In this document: piece by piece, positions 49,821-58,893 of the stretch
How the letters are laid out: each line of letters starts with the position of its first letter
Numbering within the stretch: position 1 is the first letter of the stretch
Assembly (NCBI GenBank): GCA_047967505.1
Contig: CM106538.1
DNA length: 64,000 bases
Direction: 5' to 3' (one strand)
DNA from: Dipteris shenzhenensis
Lineage: Eukaryota > Polypodiophyta > Polypodiopsida > Gleicheniales
The notes under the pieces: model-generated
The model's database searches: none
Told to the model about the DNA's origin: nothing
Seen by the model: the letters and a program-made list of their open reading frames with translations, nothing else
Program-made: the position numbers and the translations under genes

Positions 49821-52070
49821 CTACTGTGGCATGAATCCTTCCTCCACCATCTGCATACTTAAATGCTTGACTTTTGCGCATATCCAATCAAATTCTGGGT
49901 GGCTGTTGTGTCCCATGTTAAAGTTATGCACCTTATAGCCAACCTCAATAAAAGCCTTTGCTGGTTTCTTCCATGCATTAGCACATCTCCTCAATTGTTG
50001 TACTTCTTCTGCTGTCTCCTGGATGCCAGACTGAGCATGCACGTGTGACATAAGCATATACCCAGCAGCTTCTCTTTCATCTGCTGTTACAACACGATCA
50101 AAGCATTGCTGCCCTAGCTTCACGTTGCCATACATTTTGCAGTGACTCAGCAAAGACCTCCAACCCACAGCACTAGGCACAAACGGCATGGTTTGGATTA
50201 GAAACCATGCCTCCTCCAAGCATCCTGCCCGTCCAAGAAGGTCAACCATACAAGCATAATGATCAAGTGTCAATGACATCCCATAGTCATCAGTCATTGA
50301 TTTAAACACATGACAACCTTCATTCCATAGGCCCACATGACTGCATACAGAGAGAAGACAAAGAAATGTGACATTACTTGGCCTTTGTCCTTCACGCTTC
50401 ATAACATCAAAGTATTGAAAGGCCATCTTGAAATTGCAATTCTGAGAATACCCTGAAATCATTGCATTCCACGTTACTACAGTTCGCTTCCGTAATCTGT
50501 CAAACACCATGCGTGCATCCTCAAGACTTGCACATTTGGCATACAAGTCAATAAGGGTGTTTGTAAGAAACAGTTCCAGCTCAATACCTCTTTTAATAAT
50601 ATCTGCATGGACTAGCCTTCCCTGATGAAGGGCCGCTATGTTCGAACATGCTTTCAAAATGCAAACAAACATGCCTTGGTCTGGCTCTGTGCCATCCTGT
50701 TGCATTTGTTGAGAAAATTGGAGAGCCTGCTGATCATGCCCATGCTGGGAACAGGCCCCTATGATTGCACTCCAAGCTACCACATCTCCCTTTAGCAATC
50801 TGCCAAAAACCTTATGAGCATCTTCAAGGCTCCCAAGTTTAGCATACATGTCAACAATAGTGTTTCCTAGCAATGAGTCCTCCTCAAATCCATTTTCAAT
50901 GATAAGACCATGGATCAGCATTCCAGCATCAAGGGCAGTCATGCTCAAACATGCTTTTAGGACGCAAATAAAAGTAACCTTGTTTGGCTTGGTGCCCTCC
51001 TGTTGCATTTGCATAAACAATTGCAAAGCCTCATCCCCATGCCCATGATGAGCATATCCTCCAATCATCGCACTCCACGTGACCACATTTCGAATTAGTG
51101 ATCTGTCAAACACTTTGCGAGCATATTTGAAACTCCAACACTTGGTATACATGTCAATAAGAGCATTGCAGACCACGATATCTGACTCAAGCCCACCCTC
51201 AATGATATTCACATGAATCAACTTGCCCTTCTCTAGGGATACGAAGCCGGAACATGCTTTCAAAACACAAATAAATGTGACCCGATTTGGCTCCATGCCC
51301 TGCTGTTGCATCTGCTGGAAAAGTTGGAGCGCATCATGACCATGGCCATGCTGAGCATATCCTGATATCATTGCACTCCATGTCACCACACTACGATTTG
51401 TCAATCTGTTGAAGACCTGGCAAGCATCCTCAAGACTCCCACATTTGGCATACATATCAATAAGGGCATTCCCAACAATGACATGTGACTGAAAACCACT
51501 ACTAATTATATGAGTTTCAACCAGCCTGCCTTGCATCAAAGACTTCAGTTTTGAACATGCCTGAAGAACCGCTACAAAAACGTGTCCATCTGGTTTCACA
51601 TGTGCTTGTTGCATCTGGTGATACAGTTTAATAGCCTGTTCATCTTTTCTAAGTTTCGCATGAGCGGAGATAATTGCACTCCAAATGAACACATTTGGTT
51701 TTGGCAACCTGTTAAATACTTCATTTGCCTCAAACAAGCTCCCACACAACATAAACAGGCGGATCAGGAGGCTCCCTAAAGCATTTGACTCATATTTGCT
51801 TCTCAAAAGCAGAAAATACACTTTCCTGCCAATCTTTAAGTTCTTCTTATTGATGCATCCTTGCAGAATGCAATAGAGTATGTTTTTGGAGATACAATAC
51901 CCTTGCTGTTCCATATAATGAACAGCTTGAACTGCCTCATTAAGCCGTCCATCTTCACATAGCATTTTTAAGAAGCTGTCATGACTGGACATTCTCATGG
52001 ATTCAAAAGACAAATGAAGTGGTACAGACAGGCTGCACCCTAAAGCTGAGCTATTAGACATGGTAATCAT
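49821..52070 (-). CDS. PLS-class pentatricopeptide-repeat protein, E-type, 749 aa
   Basis: This is an intact frame from ATG 52070 to stop 49821. The N-terminus is Ser-rich and low in acidic residues (MITMSNSSALGCSLSVPLHL), compatible with an organelle transit peptide. From residue ~35 there are six to seven ~100-residue P-L-S rounds with plant signatures (NALIDMYAKCGSLEDACQVF, VVTWSAMISGYAQHGHGHDA, EPNRVTFICVLKACS). After DHYACMVDLLGRAGCLEEAW come an E-type region and an E+-like end (FNMGHNSHPEF…EEGFMPQ). The frame stops there, with no DYW deaminase. Such proteins bind organelle RNA, usually for C-to-U editing with a DYW partner in trans. The gene is single-exon and clearly the best host gene in the window. 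The RNA target is unknown. Confidence 0.95.
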   Translation of the reverse strand: MITMSNSSALGCSLSVPLHLSFESMRMSSHDSFLKMLCEDGRLNEAVQAVHYMEQQGYCISKNILYCILQGCINKKNLKIGRKVYFLLLRSKYESNALGSLLIRLFMLCGSLFEANEVFNRLPKPNVFIWSAIISAHAKLRKDEQAIKLYHQMQQAHVKPDGHVFVAVLQACSKLKSLMQGRLVETHIISSGFQSHVIVGNALIDMYAKCGSLEDACQVFNRLTNRSVVTWSAMISGYAQHGHGHDALQLFQQMQQQGMEPNRVTFICVLKACSGFVSLEKGKLIHVNIIEGGLESDIVVCNALIDMYTKCWSFKYARKVFDRSLIRNVVTWSAMIGGYAHHGHGDEALQLFMQMQQEGTKPNKVTFICVLKACLSMTALDAGMLIHGLIIENGFEEDSLLGNTIVDMYAKLGSLEDAHKVFGRLLKGDVVAWSAIIGACSQHGHDQQALQFSQQMQQDGTEPDQGMFVCILKACSNIAALHQGRLVHADIIKRGIELELFLTNTLIDLYAKCASLEDARMVFDRLRKRTVVTWNAMISGYSQNCNFKMAFQYFDVMKREGQRPSNVTFLCLLSVCSHVGLWNEGCHVFKSMTDDYGMSLTLDHYACMVDLLGRAGCLEEAWFLIQTMPFVPSAVGWRSLLSHCKMYGNVKLGQQCFDRVVTADEREAAGYMLMSHVHAQSGIQETAEEVQQLRRCANAWKKPAKAFIEVGYKVHNFNMGHNSHPEFDWICAKVKHLSMQMVEEGFMPQ

Positions 52071-52540
52071 GCACCTTATGGATTAGGACCTTATAAAGCA
52101 TTACTAGCTTGATTATGAGAAGTGTCATGCCTTGACCGACAAAAGGCATATCAGAATTTGACGCTCCTTGCACTAGCAATCAAATCAGGTTTCTGCTTAA
52201 AACAGAAAGCTACTAGCTGCACATTTCAAAGTTGCAGCTCACCTTGGGTGGTGCCATCCATGTTCACGCATCCATGCCTCCTGGCACAATAGAGGGATGG
52301 GATGTACCCAATTGCAGTCTTGTTCCACTATATCATGTTGGAGATCATACTTGCATGATTCTGATATCCAAATACAAAATGGTGATCAGAGCATTATCGT
52401 TTTCAACTCTGCACATGCATATTCTTTAATAAGTCAAGTGCAGCACCTTTAAACATATTAAACATATATATATATATATATATATATGAGCTGCCTCAAT
52501 AACCCTAAGCACTAAGGACGTATAACGGGCATGAAGCTTA
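52071..52540 (-). promoter_or_regulatory. Upstream region of the PPR gene
   Basis: The minus strand has CTTTATAAGG about 25 bp above the ATG, probably too close to be a TATA box. A (TA)n run lies at 52464-52487. No clear promoter element can be fixed from the sequence. Confidence 0.3.
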
Positions 52541-52599
52541 CATTACTCTTTCACTAGTCTAACTACTGACTGCAAAAGTGGAAATGCTAGCTGAGCAGG

Positions 52600-52645
52600 C
52601 AGGCAGAGAGCGAGAGAGAGCAAGAGAGAGAGTGAGCGACCGACC

Positions 52646-52680
<35 letters not shown>

Positions 52681-52682
52681 GG
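52600..52682. repeat. (GA)n then poly-G microsatellite
   Basis: A GAGAGAGA run ends in a run of about 14 G. Near 52739 a (CA)n run follows. The related words AACTACTGASTGCAAAAG.. GAAATG.TAGCTGAGCA occur on both sides (52559 and 52705), so the microsatellite lies within a local duplication. Confidence 0.85.
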
Positions 52683-52999
52683 GCATGCATAAGATGCCTA
52701 TACTAACTACTGAGTGCAAAAGCAGAAATGTTAGCTGAGCACACACGCACGCGCACACACACACATGCTTGCCCTGAGGGCTAGACACAAAGGAATGAAT
52801 CGACCAATACCTAGCTGAAGTTCTCCAATTCGTGTTACTTATACCCCCATATCGCATCTCTGGCTAGCTTGGCATCCCCCAACTCTTGCCACTTCCTATC
52901 ACTGGTGCTGGGTCATCAATAGACTGGCTACTAGCCTTCTATGGGTCAGCTCAAACACCATCTGAAGCACCTGGGACTTCCATCTGCATCCTGCACTCT

Positions 53000-54030
53000 A
53001 ATGGTCTGGTCTTACCAGCTAACTATTGCTCTGTGGTCGGCAAGCCACAGTGCACTTAAGATGATGTTTGCTGGGCTGAAGGGGCTGACAATGCAGGGTC
53101 CGCTTCTCTACCATCCCACTGATGTAGAAATCGACATCTTGTGCTACTGCTCTCTCTGCTGACTGACTTTTGAGCATGCCCAAACGCGCTGTGAGGCTTG
53201 AGCACCTTGACTGACTGTTCTGTGGGGGAATTGAGCTTGGCAACCACGTGGTCATGAAGCAAATCCTCCTAGCTGCCAGCATAAAAAAGTATAGTGACTC
53301 TGCGTACTACTACCTGTCCATACATGAGGACCTCTCAGACTGGTTCTTCTGGAGGGTCTCCCTTTTGTTGAGTTTCTGTCACTTGTGAGACTGCTGAGTC
53401 TACTCTTGGGGCTGCGGTAGATCTTGATGAAAGGCAGCCTGTAGGTTGTGATGGTTGCACTAGCTGGGGGATGCGAAAGCAGAAAATCGTCTATGACATA
53501 ATAGCAAAGATGCTCCTTGTTGTACCTCTGCTTCTCTGCATTGAGAAAACTGCCATAGTTATTGTCTACTGCTTGCTTGCTATCTGGAGTGCTACTATTC
53601 TCGGAACCCCCTTGGCCTAAGGTCTCCTGATACTTTTTGTCGAGGGATCCATGACCCTGGCTATAAAATCAAAGCATACTCCCAACAATATTTCTAGAAG
53701 CAAGTCAATTATGAAATTTGGAGTCTAATAAAATGTTTCACGGTCCATCCTGTGCTCTCCTCTGCACTCGTATGAGCTGATCTCTATGTCTCTGGGCCTG
53801 GAGAAGGAAAACAGCCACGCGTCGCTGATCAGGCTGTGCCAGAAACTCTCCGAGTGGGCCAAACCCACTGCTGCAAAGACGGTGATGCCATCCACAGATC
53901 TCTTAGTACACAGGACATCTGAATGCAAATTGTTTCTTCTATACCAAGGGGTGTACAACCACACCACACTTGAAACATGACCAAATCTGAAGGACAATTC
54001 TGCATGTCTAGGAGAGCTGCATGATTTCAA
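53000..54030 (-). pseudogene. Unrecognised coding-like exons
   Basis: Three minus-strand blocks read as coherent peptides. 54030-53725 has VVWLYTPWYRRNNLHSDVL and VDGITVFAAVGLAHSESFWH, then SLISDAWLFSFSRPRDIEIS. About 53660-53290 has DNNYGSFLNAEKQRYNKEHL and CYYVIDDFLLSHPPASATIT, then YRLPFIKIYRSPKSR. 53262-53056 has HVVAKLNSPTEQSVKVLK. The blocks are separated by stops that could be introns or decay (TTGCTTCTAG is an acceptor-like site near 53692). I do not recognise the family. The lack of repeat motifs makes a host-gene fragment plausible. Confidence 0.4.
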
Positions 54031-54039
54031 AAAAATCTA

Positions 54040-54930
54040 TCCCAAAGTTAAAATTGGCTAATGTCTAAATTCGTTTTGTTGAGTTGAACTTAGCCTAGCA
54101 CTATTTTGAGGTTGGATATACTTTTTGCCATCATCTTGAAAGAAGGTTTCCTCTTTTTATCTCCTTGCCTTTATTCCTGGACATGGACAAGCCCAAACTA
54201 AAAGAATGAAACCTTTTTTGGCAGCTTTAGACTATGTATCCATATGAGTCAAGGTGAAAACTTAGATCTTACATAATCACACTTCACACAAAGACAGTTT
54301 TCCTGAGCCACAATACTTCCAGGTCAATTCAAGATTACACTCAACCAGCAGATTTCATATAAGTCAGAGGCCCATATCTAATCTAGATTGTCCTGCAACA
54401 GGCTACCATACGTAGCAGTTATTTCTAATAGAGTCTTCATTTGAGTATATCTTAGTGTTTTGAGTTAAATTTTCCATTGTGATTAGGCGGTGGTGCAATA
54501 TCAATGTATGACCAGTATACAAGGGAGTCTCAATTCAATGACGTGGTTGGAAGCAAACTCCTTGGGACACCTGATTATTGAAGTTAACATAAAATTATAG
54601 GATTTGTAACATAAAATTATTCTCAAGAACAATGTCTTGGCAGGTTACAAGTATTATAAATTACTCTTAGGATGTTCATTTTATATGTTCAAGTATCAAG
54701 TTTTATTTTCCAAATTTCATTGTTATGAAACGTATCCCAAGTAATCTTTATTCTCTATCCCCCCGGGGCCTCCTCCTACCTTAAGCATCTATGTAACATT
54801 TGATTACAACTTTATCTATGTGTTCGACATTTTTCTAGAATTTAACATTTCAAGTGCTACATTGTGCACATCCTACTGCTATTGTGTAAAAATTTTCCTT
54901 TTGGTAGGACTCTACACAAGCATGGTCTCC
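54040..54930. other. Interval without recognised features
   Basis: This is AT-rich sequence. Nothing is recognised on either strand. Confidence 0.4.
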
Positions 54931-54939
54931 ACCTTTGAT

Positions 54940-55135
54940 TGAGAGAGCACCTTTGTCGTTCAATGGTGAACATAAAACAATAATTGATGCTCGTTAGTGA
55001 GACTAAGCTGATGCATGATGGCGAACCCCTTTGTCATTTAGACAATGATTGATGCTCGTTATGTGTTAGAGAGCACCTTTGTCGTTAAAGGGTGAACAAT
55101 GATTGATGTTCATTAGTGAGACCACGCCAATGCAA
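54940..55135. repeat. Imperfect tandem repeats (GAGAGCACCTTTGTCGTT units)
   Basis: GAGAGCACCTTTGTCGTT, then ..GGTGAACA..AATGATTGATG, occurs near 54943 and 55069. A partial copy (CCCTTTGTCATTTAGACAATG) lies between them near 55027. Confidence 0.75.
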
Positions 55136-55379
55136 GGACGAGGGATTATAGCCTTACCACGGCGGTCGTATAGATTCTCAATCTTTGTACTAAGATTACA
55201 CCCACATCACTCTCCACTAGATTATTGTACCAATATGCACATAGACTGCAAGGTCTACTCACCAGTTTATTCTTCAAAGGTAACCCATTAGTCTTGTTTC
55301 TTAGATCAGTCAGCTTAATAAGTACTTCAAGTGCTAGGCATTGAAAAGGGCTTATTGGTGGCCAAATGTGAAGCTTGCC

Positions 55380-55602
55380 TCTAAGGGTTTGGCTTACTGG
55401 TTTGAGCAATGGGCTACTGATCCTTAAGTGACAGGTTCAAATCTTGGAGCACCCAGCTTGGAGTCCTAGCTTTTGGTCAAGTGCGTGTGTGGTGTGTGTG
55501 AGTGTCACAGCTGTGGACCTAGTGCCCACAGATGTGCCCCTTGATAGGACCACGGATGGGTGAGTGGGGTGTGGGTGTGTGTGTGTGTGTGAAAAAAAAA
55601 AG
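55380..55602 (+). mobile_element. tRNA-derived SINE
   Basis: TGGCTTACTGG (55390-55400) fits the pol III A box and GGTTCAAATCT (55434-55444) the B box, 33 bp apart, as in tRNA genes. The tRNA-like head is followed by an unrelated body (to ~55560), a (TG)n stretch and an A10 tail ending at 55601. It is not a functional tRNA, because no cloverleaf with a proper 3' acceptor is seen. The insertion-site duplication is not resolved. Confidence 0.65.
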
Positions 55603-55604
55603 TC

Positions 55605-55955
55605 TAGCATGGCCCCAAAGAGTGTGGACTCAATCACTTGTGGTGTGCTATTTTCTAGCCCGCCACACACATGACTGATGCATGTTGTAGAATGGTCGAT
55701 GAGCTCCTTCACCTGCAACACAGCATTCGTTCAAACCCTTGTTGTAGCCTTGACGCTAGCCACAACCCCTATTGCAACCATCGCAGAGCTAATGGGCATT
55801 CCTACAAACCTTGCCCTCGAACCTCCAAAAGTGGTCCTCCCACACAAATTGTTTGTTATTACTATGGTGTTGTCAGTCATTGAAATGAATCTGTCTTATG
55901 GTTGGTCATCATTGAAAGATTAAATGTGAGTTGTATAGACATCATATGCGAAAAC
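55605..55955. other. Interval without recognised gene
   Basis: Short frames are present. Nothing with family resemblance is seen. Confidence 0.35.
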
Positions 55956-55964
55956 TAAATGAGG

Positions 55965-56180
55965 AACCATGGAAATGAAAACGCAGAAATGGAAATGCAA
56001 AAATGCAAAAATGGAGATGGGAAAATGCGGAAATGTGAAAATGTGGAAATAAAAATGCAGAAATATGGAATTGGAAATGTGAAAACAAAAAGAGTAAAAA
56101 AGGTGATTTGTATTCTCGACCATCGGAACCTCGCTAAGATAAAAACGAAGGGAAAATGGAAAACCATGATAAAAATAGAA
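55965..56180. repeat. A/G-rich degenerate repeat (GGAAATGC.AAAATG units)
   Basis: ATGGAAATGAAAACGCAGAA and variants repeat every 12-18 bp over ~200 bp. Low complexity, no gene. Confidence 0.7.
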
Positions 56181-56639
56181 TGATATGCGGAGTGCATGAA
56201 ACCATACATCCCTAGTACAATGATATGTAAGGATGACAAAGATCCACAATATAATGATATGCTGAGAACATGAGACCATAGATGAGTAATACAATGATAT
56301 ACAATGAACTACTCCTCTGGATCTGCTCTCATGGCAATAGTCACAAGGATCCTCTCGTGATCCTCTATAACAAAGTTGACTTGTCAATCCTCAACCCTGG
56401 CACAGAGATCATCCGGGTCGGCTCTTGGCTCACTCTAGGGTTCCAGTCAGAATGGCAAGGCTTGCTTGGCTCCTTTGTCAATGTTCTTACCTAGAGCTAT
56501 ACAAATACGAAGGGCATTGACGCCCATTTTTACTAGCATCATATTGTTCTCAAACACGATGCAAAGGCAATTTGTTGATAGTGGTATGATTGTGTGAAAG
56601 CTAAGGTACTCTGCAAGTGCTAAATGATCACATGCTAAG

Positions 56640-57240
56640 GTCAAAATGATCAGACAGAAAAAGCTCCTTAGCACCATGAAACTGCCTGTGAACCCCCAAC
56701 GACTCCTCCGGCATGTAATACCAGCACACTCGAACTTCGACGTTATTTCTGTTGTATGCCTCTATTTTTCTAGCCTCGCTACATAGGGGGGTTTCTCAAG
56801 ATCAGAAGCACTCATGAGAACGGAATCTCCCACAGCATCATCGTACGTAACTAGACATTGTGAGAAGACATGGTCCTCGAATGGGTAAGGAAGGCAAGGC
56901 CAGAGACGAATTACCTTTGACGACCTTGTGGGTTCCTTTGATCACGTACATATCAAGGTCTCCTCCGGCATGTAATACAAGTGTACTCGAACTTCTGATG
57001 TTAATTCTATTGTCTGTCTCTATTTTTTCTAGCCTCACCACATAGGGGGGTTTCTCAGGATCAGAAGCACGATCTCCCACTGCATCATCGTACGTAACCC
57101 AGACATTCTGAGAAGACATGGTCCATTGCAACTCAAATGGGTGAGGAAGGCAAGGCCAGAGAGAATTACCTTTGACAACCTTGTGGGTTCCTTTGATCAC
57201 GTATGTATCAAGGTGAGGAGATGGGTTGAGCATTCGAAGG
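56640..57240 (-). pseudogene. EBS/SHL-like BAH-domain gene fragment, exon pair duplicated in tandem
   Basis: Upstream copy: exon LDTYVIKGTHKVVK, GT-AG intron 57169-57080, then VGDRASDPEKPPYVVRLEKI. It breaks off within MPEE-coding sequence and fuses to the next exon 1. Downstream copy: DLDMYVIKGTHKVVK, an intron of similar sequence (from 56914) whose acceptor reads CTG instead of CAG, and [20 protein letters not shown]. One A is missing after EK. Then come [18 protein letters not shown] and [17 protein letters not shown], ending at about 56640. This is the BAH core of EBS/SHL chromatin readers (plant BAH-PHD proteins that bind methylated H3). The PHD finger is not seen. It is clearly a pseudogene. 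Confidence 0.85.
56705..57212. repeat. ~255-bp tandem duplication covering the BAH exons
   Basis: CTCCTCCGGCATGTAATAC begins both copies (about 56705 and 56958). Both end …GATCACGTAYRTATCAAGGT. The copies differ by substitutions and small indels, so the duplication is not recent. Confidence 0.85.
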
Positions 57241-57255
57241 AGGAGGAGATGAAAG

Positions 57256-57256
<1 letters not shown>

Positions 57257-57329
<73 letters not shown>
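57257..57329. repeat. (CT)n microsatellite, 73 bp
   Basis: A pure CT run directly upstream (minus strand) of the BAH exon. On the minus strand it would be a GAGA tract. Confidence 0.98.
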
Positions 57330-57331
<2 letters not shown>

Positions 57332-57670
57332 CCAGGGTCTCTCTATATCTATCTAGCAATTCTCCCCACTTCTAAGGAGGCGATTGTGTAAAAGCCAAGG
57401 TACTCTGCAAGTGAAAACAAGTTGAATGACATTCAAATGGCCTTCCCAAAGAGAATCAGCAGCTTTGAGTAAACGTGAAAGAGTAGCATGACCTGTCTAC
57501 GACTAGCTAGAGACCCGCTCCTCTTGAGATCATAGGTTCCCATTAATTTTGAGCAATAAAATTTAAGGTTTTCTATATAAATCCCAAATTTTGACATATT
57601 TTAAGAAATTTTAAATTTGAATCTCGATTAAGAGCTTTTAGTGGGAAAAAATGTTTTATGTAGCATTGCA

Positions 57671-57673
<3 letters not shown>

Positions 57674-57716
<43 letters not shown>

Positions 57717-57730
57717 CCCCCTCCCCCCCC
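57674..57730. repeat. (TC)n then poly-C microsatellite
   Basis: A dinucleotide run passes into C-rich sequence. There is no coding content. Confidence 0.97.
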
Positions 57731-58140
57731 TTTTGAAAGTGACTATTTTGTTTTCAAATTTAATGATTCTAAATAAACTTTCTATTCAAATCATGATGAA
57801 GCCCTATCATTGCCTTTATTCATAAGGTGATCTGCATTAATTAAACTAAAGTCATCAAATGTAATCTATTATCACAATATTAACCTAAAATGATTTTTCA
57901 TTTGAAGGCACCGTGCGCACCCACACAAACACACTTTTTTGTGTGTGAAGAAATAGACACACACTCAAGAACTTTTATTTGAACCATAATTAAAATCCCT
58001 TTAATTAAAGAGAACTTTAAAATCGAAGATTTACAATTTTGGAGGAAAACCTCAGTTTAAAGAAGAGTTGTGTGAATGCATGCAACCCCATGTATTAGAG
58101 TGTTATTAAACAGTGTTCACTATATTATTGTGCTCAATGT
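57731..58140. other. Interval without recognised features
   Basis: Nothing is recognised on either strand. Confidence 0.4.
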
Positions 58141-58189
58141 TTGTATGTTGATTGTTTGTGCATGATGATAATGTTTGAAACTATGCTTA

Positions 58190-58569
58190 GGAGTGTGTGT
58201 GGGCTTTGTGTGTGCATGTGTGTCTATGTGTGGGCAAGTGCGGTTGCATGTATACGTCTATGTGTTTACGATTGTGTACTCGTGTACATGTTTATACATG
58301 TGTGCCTGCAAGTGTGTGTGTTTAGGTCATGTCAATGTGCATCATATGCATGTGCACCTCTAAAGCACATGGGTGGAATATGTGTACCCATGCACATGAG
58401 TGTGTCAATTCCATCTACCTTGCACAATGTCTCTATCTGTGTAAGTACGTACACACACATGCATATACATATGTGTGTGTGTGTATGTATGTATGTATGT
58501 ATGTATCTATGTATGTATGTATGTATGTATCTATGTATACATATATATATATATATGTATGTATGTATG

Positions 58570-58635
<66 letters not shown>

Positions 58636-58832
58636 TGTATGTATGTATGTATGTATGTATGTATGTATGTATGTATGTATGTATGTATGTATACATGTAT
58701 GTATGTATGTATGTATGTATGTATGTATACATACATACATACGTATGTATATGTGTATGTATGTATGTATGTATGTATGTATACATATGCATACATGCAT
58801 ACATACATACATACATATATATATATATATAT
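58190..58832. repeat. Compound microsatellite: (TG)n-rich, (GTAT)n and (TA)n
   Basis: GTGT-rich sequence from 58190 grades into long GTAT runs (58480-58550 and 58607-58780) with TA runs at 58540-58555, 58574-58607 and 58817-58832. Frames on both strands are open only because the 4-bp unit makes a periodic Met-Tyr-Val-Cys or Ile-His-Thr-Tyr peptide. Confidence 0.97.
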
Positions 58833-58846
58833 GTCATACAATGTTC

Positions 58847-58881
58847 AGTTTGGAAGAAAGAATGCAATTTTCAAGCCCCTG
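58847..58881 (+). repeat. 35-bp direct repeat, left copy
   Basis: AGTTTGGAAGAAAGAATGCA, then ATTTTCAAGCCCCTG, is identical to 61684-61718 and nearly to 61773-61806. The copies bracket the DUF4283 gene. Confidence 0.9.
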
Positions 58882-58893
58882 TGCATTGTATTA

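Noticed and set aside
55385-55455. Functional tRNA gene
   Set aside because: A and B boxes are present, but a full cloverleaf with a paired acceptor stem is not seen. The unit continues into a body and poly-A tail, typical of a SINE.
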